This document shows, piece after piece, positions 62,151-64,000 of a stretch of DNA of 64,000 bases (positions are counted from its first letter, which is position 1; each line of letters starts with the position of its first letter). A program made the translations under genes and the position numbers. Under the pieces are notes generated by a model. The model was not told where the DNA came from. It worked only from the letters and a program-made list of their open reading frames with translations, and searched no databases. The stretch comes from Telopea speciosissima (taxonomy: Eukaryota > Streptophyta > Magnoliopsida > Proteales > Proteaceae), in contig NC_057920.1 of the NCBI RefSeq assembly GCF_018873765.1, positions 46,054,828 to 46,118,827 of the forward strand, read 5' to 3'.

Positions 62151-64000
62151 AGGGTAAACATGGGGGGCTAAAATGGTCATTGAACAGCCTGTGTCAAAGT
62201 ACCCAATTACTTTAACAGGACGATCCCAAGTAGTGGGGGAGACGTACAGGGGAGCTTGGGGAAGGGGTGTTTTGGTAATTGCCAAGAGGGGTTGTGGTTG
62301 TGATAGAGGACGGGCAGGCGGCTCTTGGAAAATAGCCGGGTAGATGGGGTCAAATCCATCGAACTCATCTGAAGAGCTGCCAGAGAGATTATCCCAATTT
62401 TCCAAAGCAAAGAGCAGATCAGGGGAGAAATCATCATCTACCGAGTAGAGAGATTCAACATCAGCGTCTGGGTCATCTACTACAGAGAACTGGGCGAGCA
62501 TATGCATGAGCTTAGCCTTCTTCGTCTTGTCAGGGCAATCCTTAGCAAAATGGCCAGGTTTGCCACAAGCATAACATTTGGTAGAAGTCTTGTTACGGAA
62601 CTTCTTCCTTTTGAAGTACTTGTGTTGCTGAGGATGCTTGGACTTGAACCGCCTTTTGAAGCGGTTATACTTATGAGTCTTGAAGGGAGATTTTGTCGGA
62701 TGCGGGTTGACCTTGGAGAAGTGAGATTTCTTCTTGGAGGGGCAAGAGCAATTGGACTCTTTGCATTTGATCTTGAGGTAAGAGGTGTCACAAGCATCAG
62801 TGATTTTGTGAATAGTCGTTTCCCATTGTTTAAAGAACAGTTGTTGGTCACAAAGCTTTTGCAGAGCGCTAAGAATCTCTTGGTAAAGGCGACCAACAAG
62901 TGCTTGATCTATGCGGAGACCGAGATGCTGCAAAGATTTTAAAGCATCCTTTCCCAATGGCCCCGGGAAGGAATTGAGAAAGACTTGTTTCATGTTGGGG
63001 TCATCTAATCCGCCAAGGATGTAAAAACGGTCAACCATTCGAGTATAATGCTTTGCAAGATCGGCTTTCTGAAAAGAGCAACACTTCATCTGGAAGTATT
63101 CTTCTCTGGCCTTGATGCAATTGTTTTCAATGGGGCCAATCATCTCATTGTAGAGTTGGGCAATAAAAACATCCATAGGGACCTGAGTCCACTGAAGCTG
63201 ACGATATCCGCCAAGGGCCATGAACCATTCCCGCAAAGTACCATGGGTACGGGCAAGGAATTTGGTGAGAACAGTGTTGTCTGTCGAACCTTCTTGTAAC
63301 AACTCAGCAGTGAACCAAGCATGGAATTCAGAGATCCTTTCAGGCCACTTATGGAACGGAAGTCTGTCAAAAGTGAACAACTGCTTGGGATCTTGGTTTG
63401 CAAAAGGATGTGGAACAACCCTTGGTGGGAATTGCGGTTGCTGTGGTTGCTGTTGTGGTCCAGTAGAACCATGGTCACTGTCACTGTGAACAACAGGTTC
63501 AGTAACACCTTCAGTAGGATGTGAGGTGGGTGGTGGATTAGTCTGGAAGACTGGGAGAGGTGTATCAGAAGAGTCACTGTCAAAGGAAGATGAGGATGAA
63601 GGGACCTTGGAGAGGGATAGAACTGGAACAGGACTAGGGTTGGACAAGGTTAACTGGGTGAGATAGGTACTTAAGGTATTAGGATTTTGAGCTGTAGGGA
63701 CGACGGTATATGCTGAGTCGGAAGTGGATGGTTTGGTCATGGGGGGAACCCAAGGAACAAAACCGGGGGATCCTTGTGGTTGTCTTGAGAGTGGCTGAAA
63801 AGTGGGCTGGACTGTGGGGGTAGGTGTCGGGGTAAGGTAGGAAGGAAATACAGGTTGAGGGCTTACAAGAGGGGGCGACGGATGGAATCTTTTTGGTTTG
63901 GAAGATTTAGTCTTGAGGGCTGCTAAGTTTCTTTGTTGTTCCTGCAACTCCTTAAACATAGCTGTGGGAAAACTGTGAGGAGTTGTGTGGGTATGATGAG
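62019..64000 (-). pseudogene. Endogenous caulimovirid: coat protein, zinc knuckle and protease start (continues past the window)
   Basis: At least 646 codons are open from 63959 and the frame stays open to the window edge, so the start is outside. After a P/S/T-rich part comes the coat-protein-like core (FDRLPFHKWPERISEFHAW at about residue 195, to about residue 370), a lysine-rich stretch, and the knuckle CYACGKPGHFAKDC (about 62575-62534). An acidic segment follows, then the protease DTG in GYFDTGCSMTIL (about 62205-62170). A frameshift lies near 62150, and the rest of protease and RT continue in another frame. Order coat protein-protease-RT-RNase H without integrase marks Caulimoviridae; florendovirus-like is my best guess. 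Confidence 0.88.

Overview
This is nuclear DNA of a flowering plant. It holds plant non-LTR retrotransposons, Ty1/copia and Ty3/gypsy elements, a pentatricopeptide-repeat (PPR) gene relic and an endogenous caulimovirid (plant pararetrovirus). I saw no bacterial operons, CRISPR arrays or rRNA, and no intact tRNA. I cannot name the species. The window is almost entirely a nested transposon landscape. Only a small first exon at 2538-2618 (minus) looks like part of a possibly living host gene, and the PPR gene is broken.

Layout. 1-5 kb: host-like sequence with a LINE tail remnant, a possible U6-derived relic, the first exon of an unidentified gene, and two foldback MITEs, one about 100 bp upstream of that gene's ATG. 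5.06-8.53 kb: 5'-truncated LINE-1 (plus) with a target-site duplication (TSD). 8.6-15.86 kb: Ty3-type LTR sequence, including an LTR/PBS/gag remnant and a 302-bp tandem duplication. 15.86-21.17 kb: LINE-2 (minus), split by an LTR (family X here) that carries a hAT-like MITE. 21.2-24.9 kb: LTR-type DNA with five inverted-repeat units. 25.6-27.15 kb: a second family-X copy with its own MITE, then a 437-bp MITE with perfect 15-bp ends. 27.9-29.0 kb: truncated LINE-3. 29.37-37.49 kb: PPR pseudogene (minus) split by a full-length copia element at 29620-36718.

39552-55905: one 16.35-kb Ty3/gypsy element of Tat type (minus), with 476-bp LTRs and a perfect CTTCT TSD. In element order it has 5' LTR, PBS, gag, protease, RT/RNase H, a second RNase H, integrase, a tandem array, and a coiled-coil ORF in antisense orientation. 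Its 3' LTR is interrupted by a 3.56-kb LTR-type insertion that itself contains a 556-bp hAT-like MITE. This is three levels of nesting, each with a perfect TSD.

56.9-64 kb: decayed endogenous caulimovirid (minus; coat protein, zinc knuckle, protease, RT, RNase H, a 3' ORF, promoter/PBS region), tangled with copies of a very small LTR element (126-bp LTRs, 30-bp interior). One junction between the two lies exactly at their shared initiator-tRNA-Met primer-binding site. All retroelement coding regions carry stops, frameshifts or lost catalytic residues. The most unusual items are the PBS-centred TRIM/virus chimera, the minimal TRIM with a perfect plant snRNA USE motif, the MITE hotspot with an empty-site control, and the antisense ORF plus tandem array of the Tat element.
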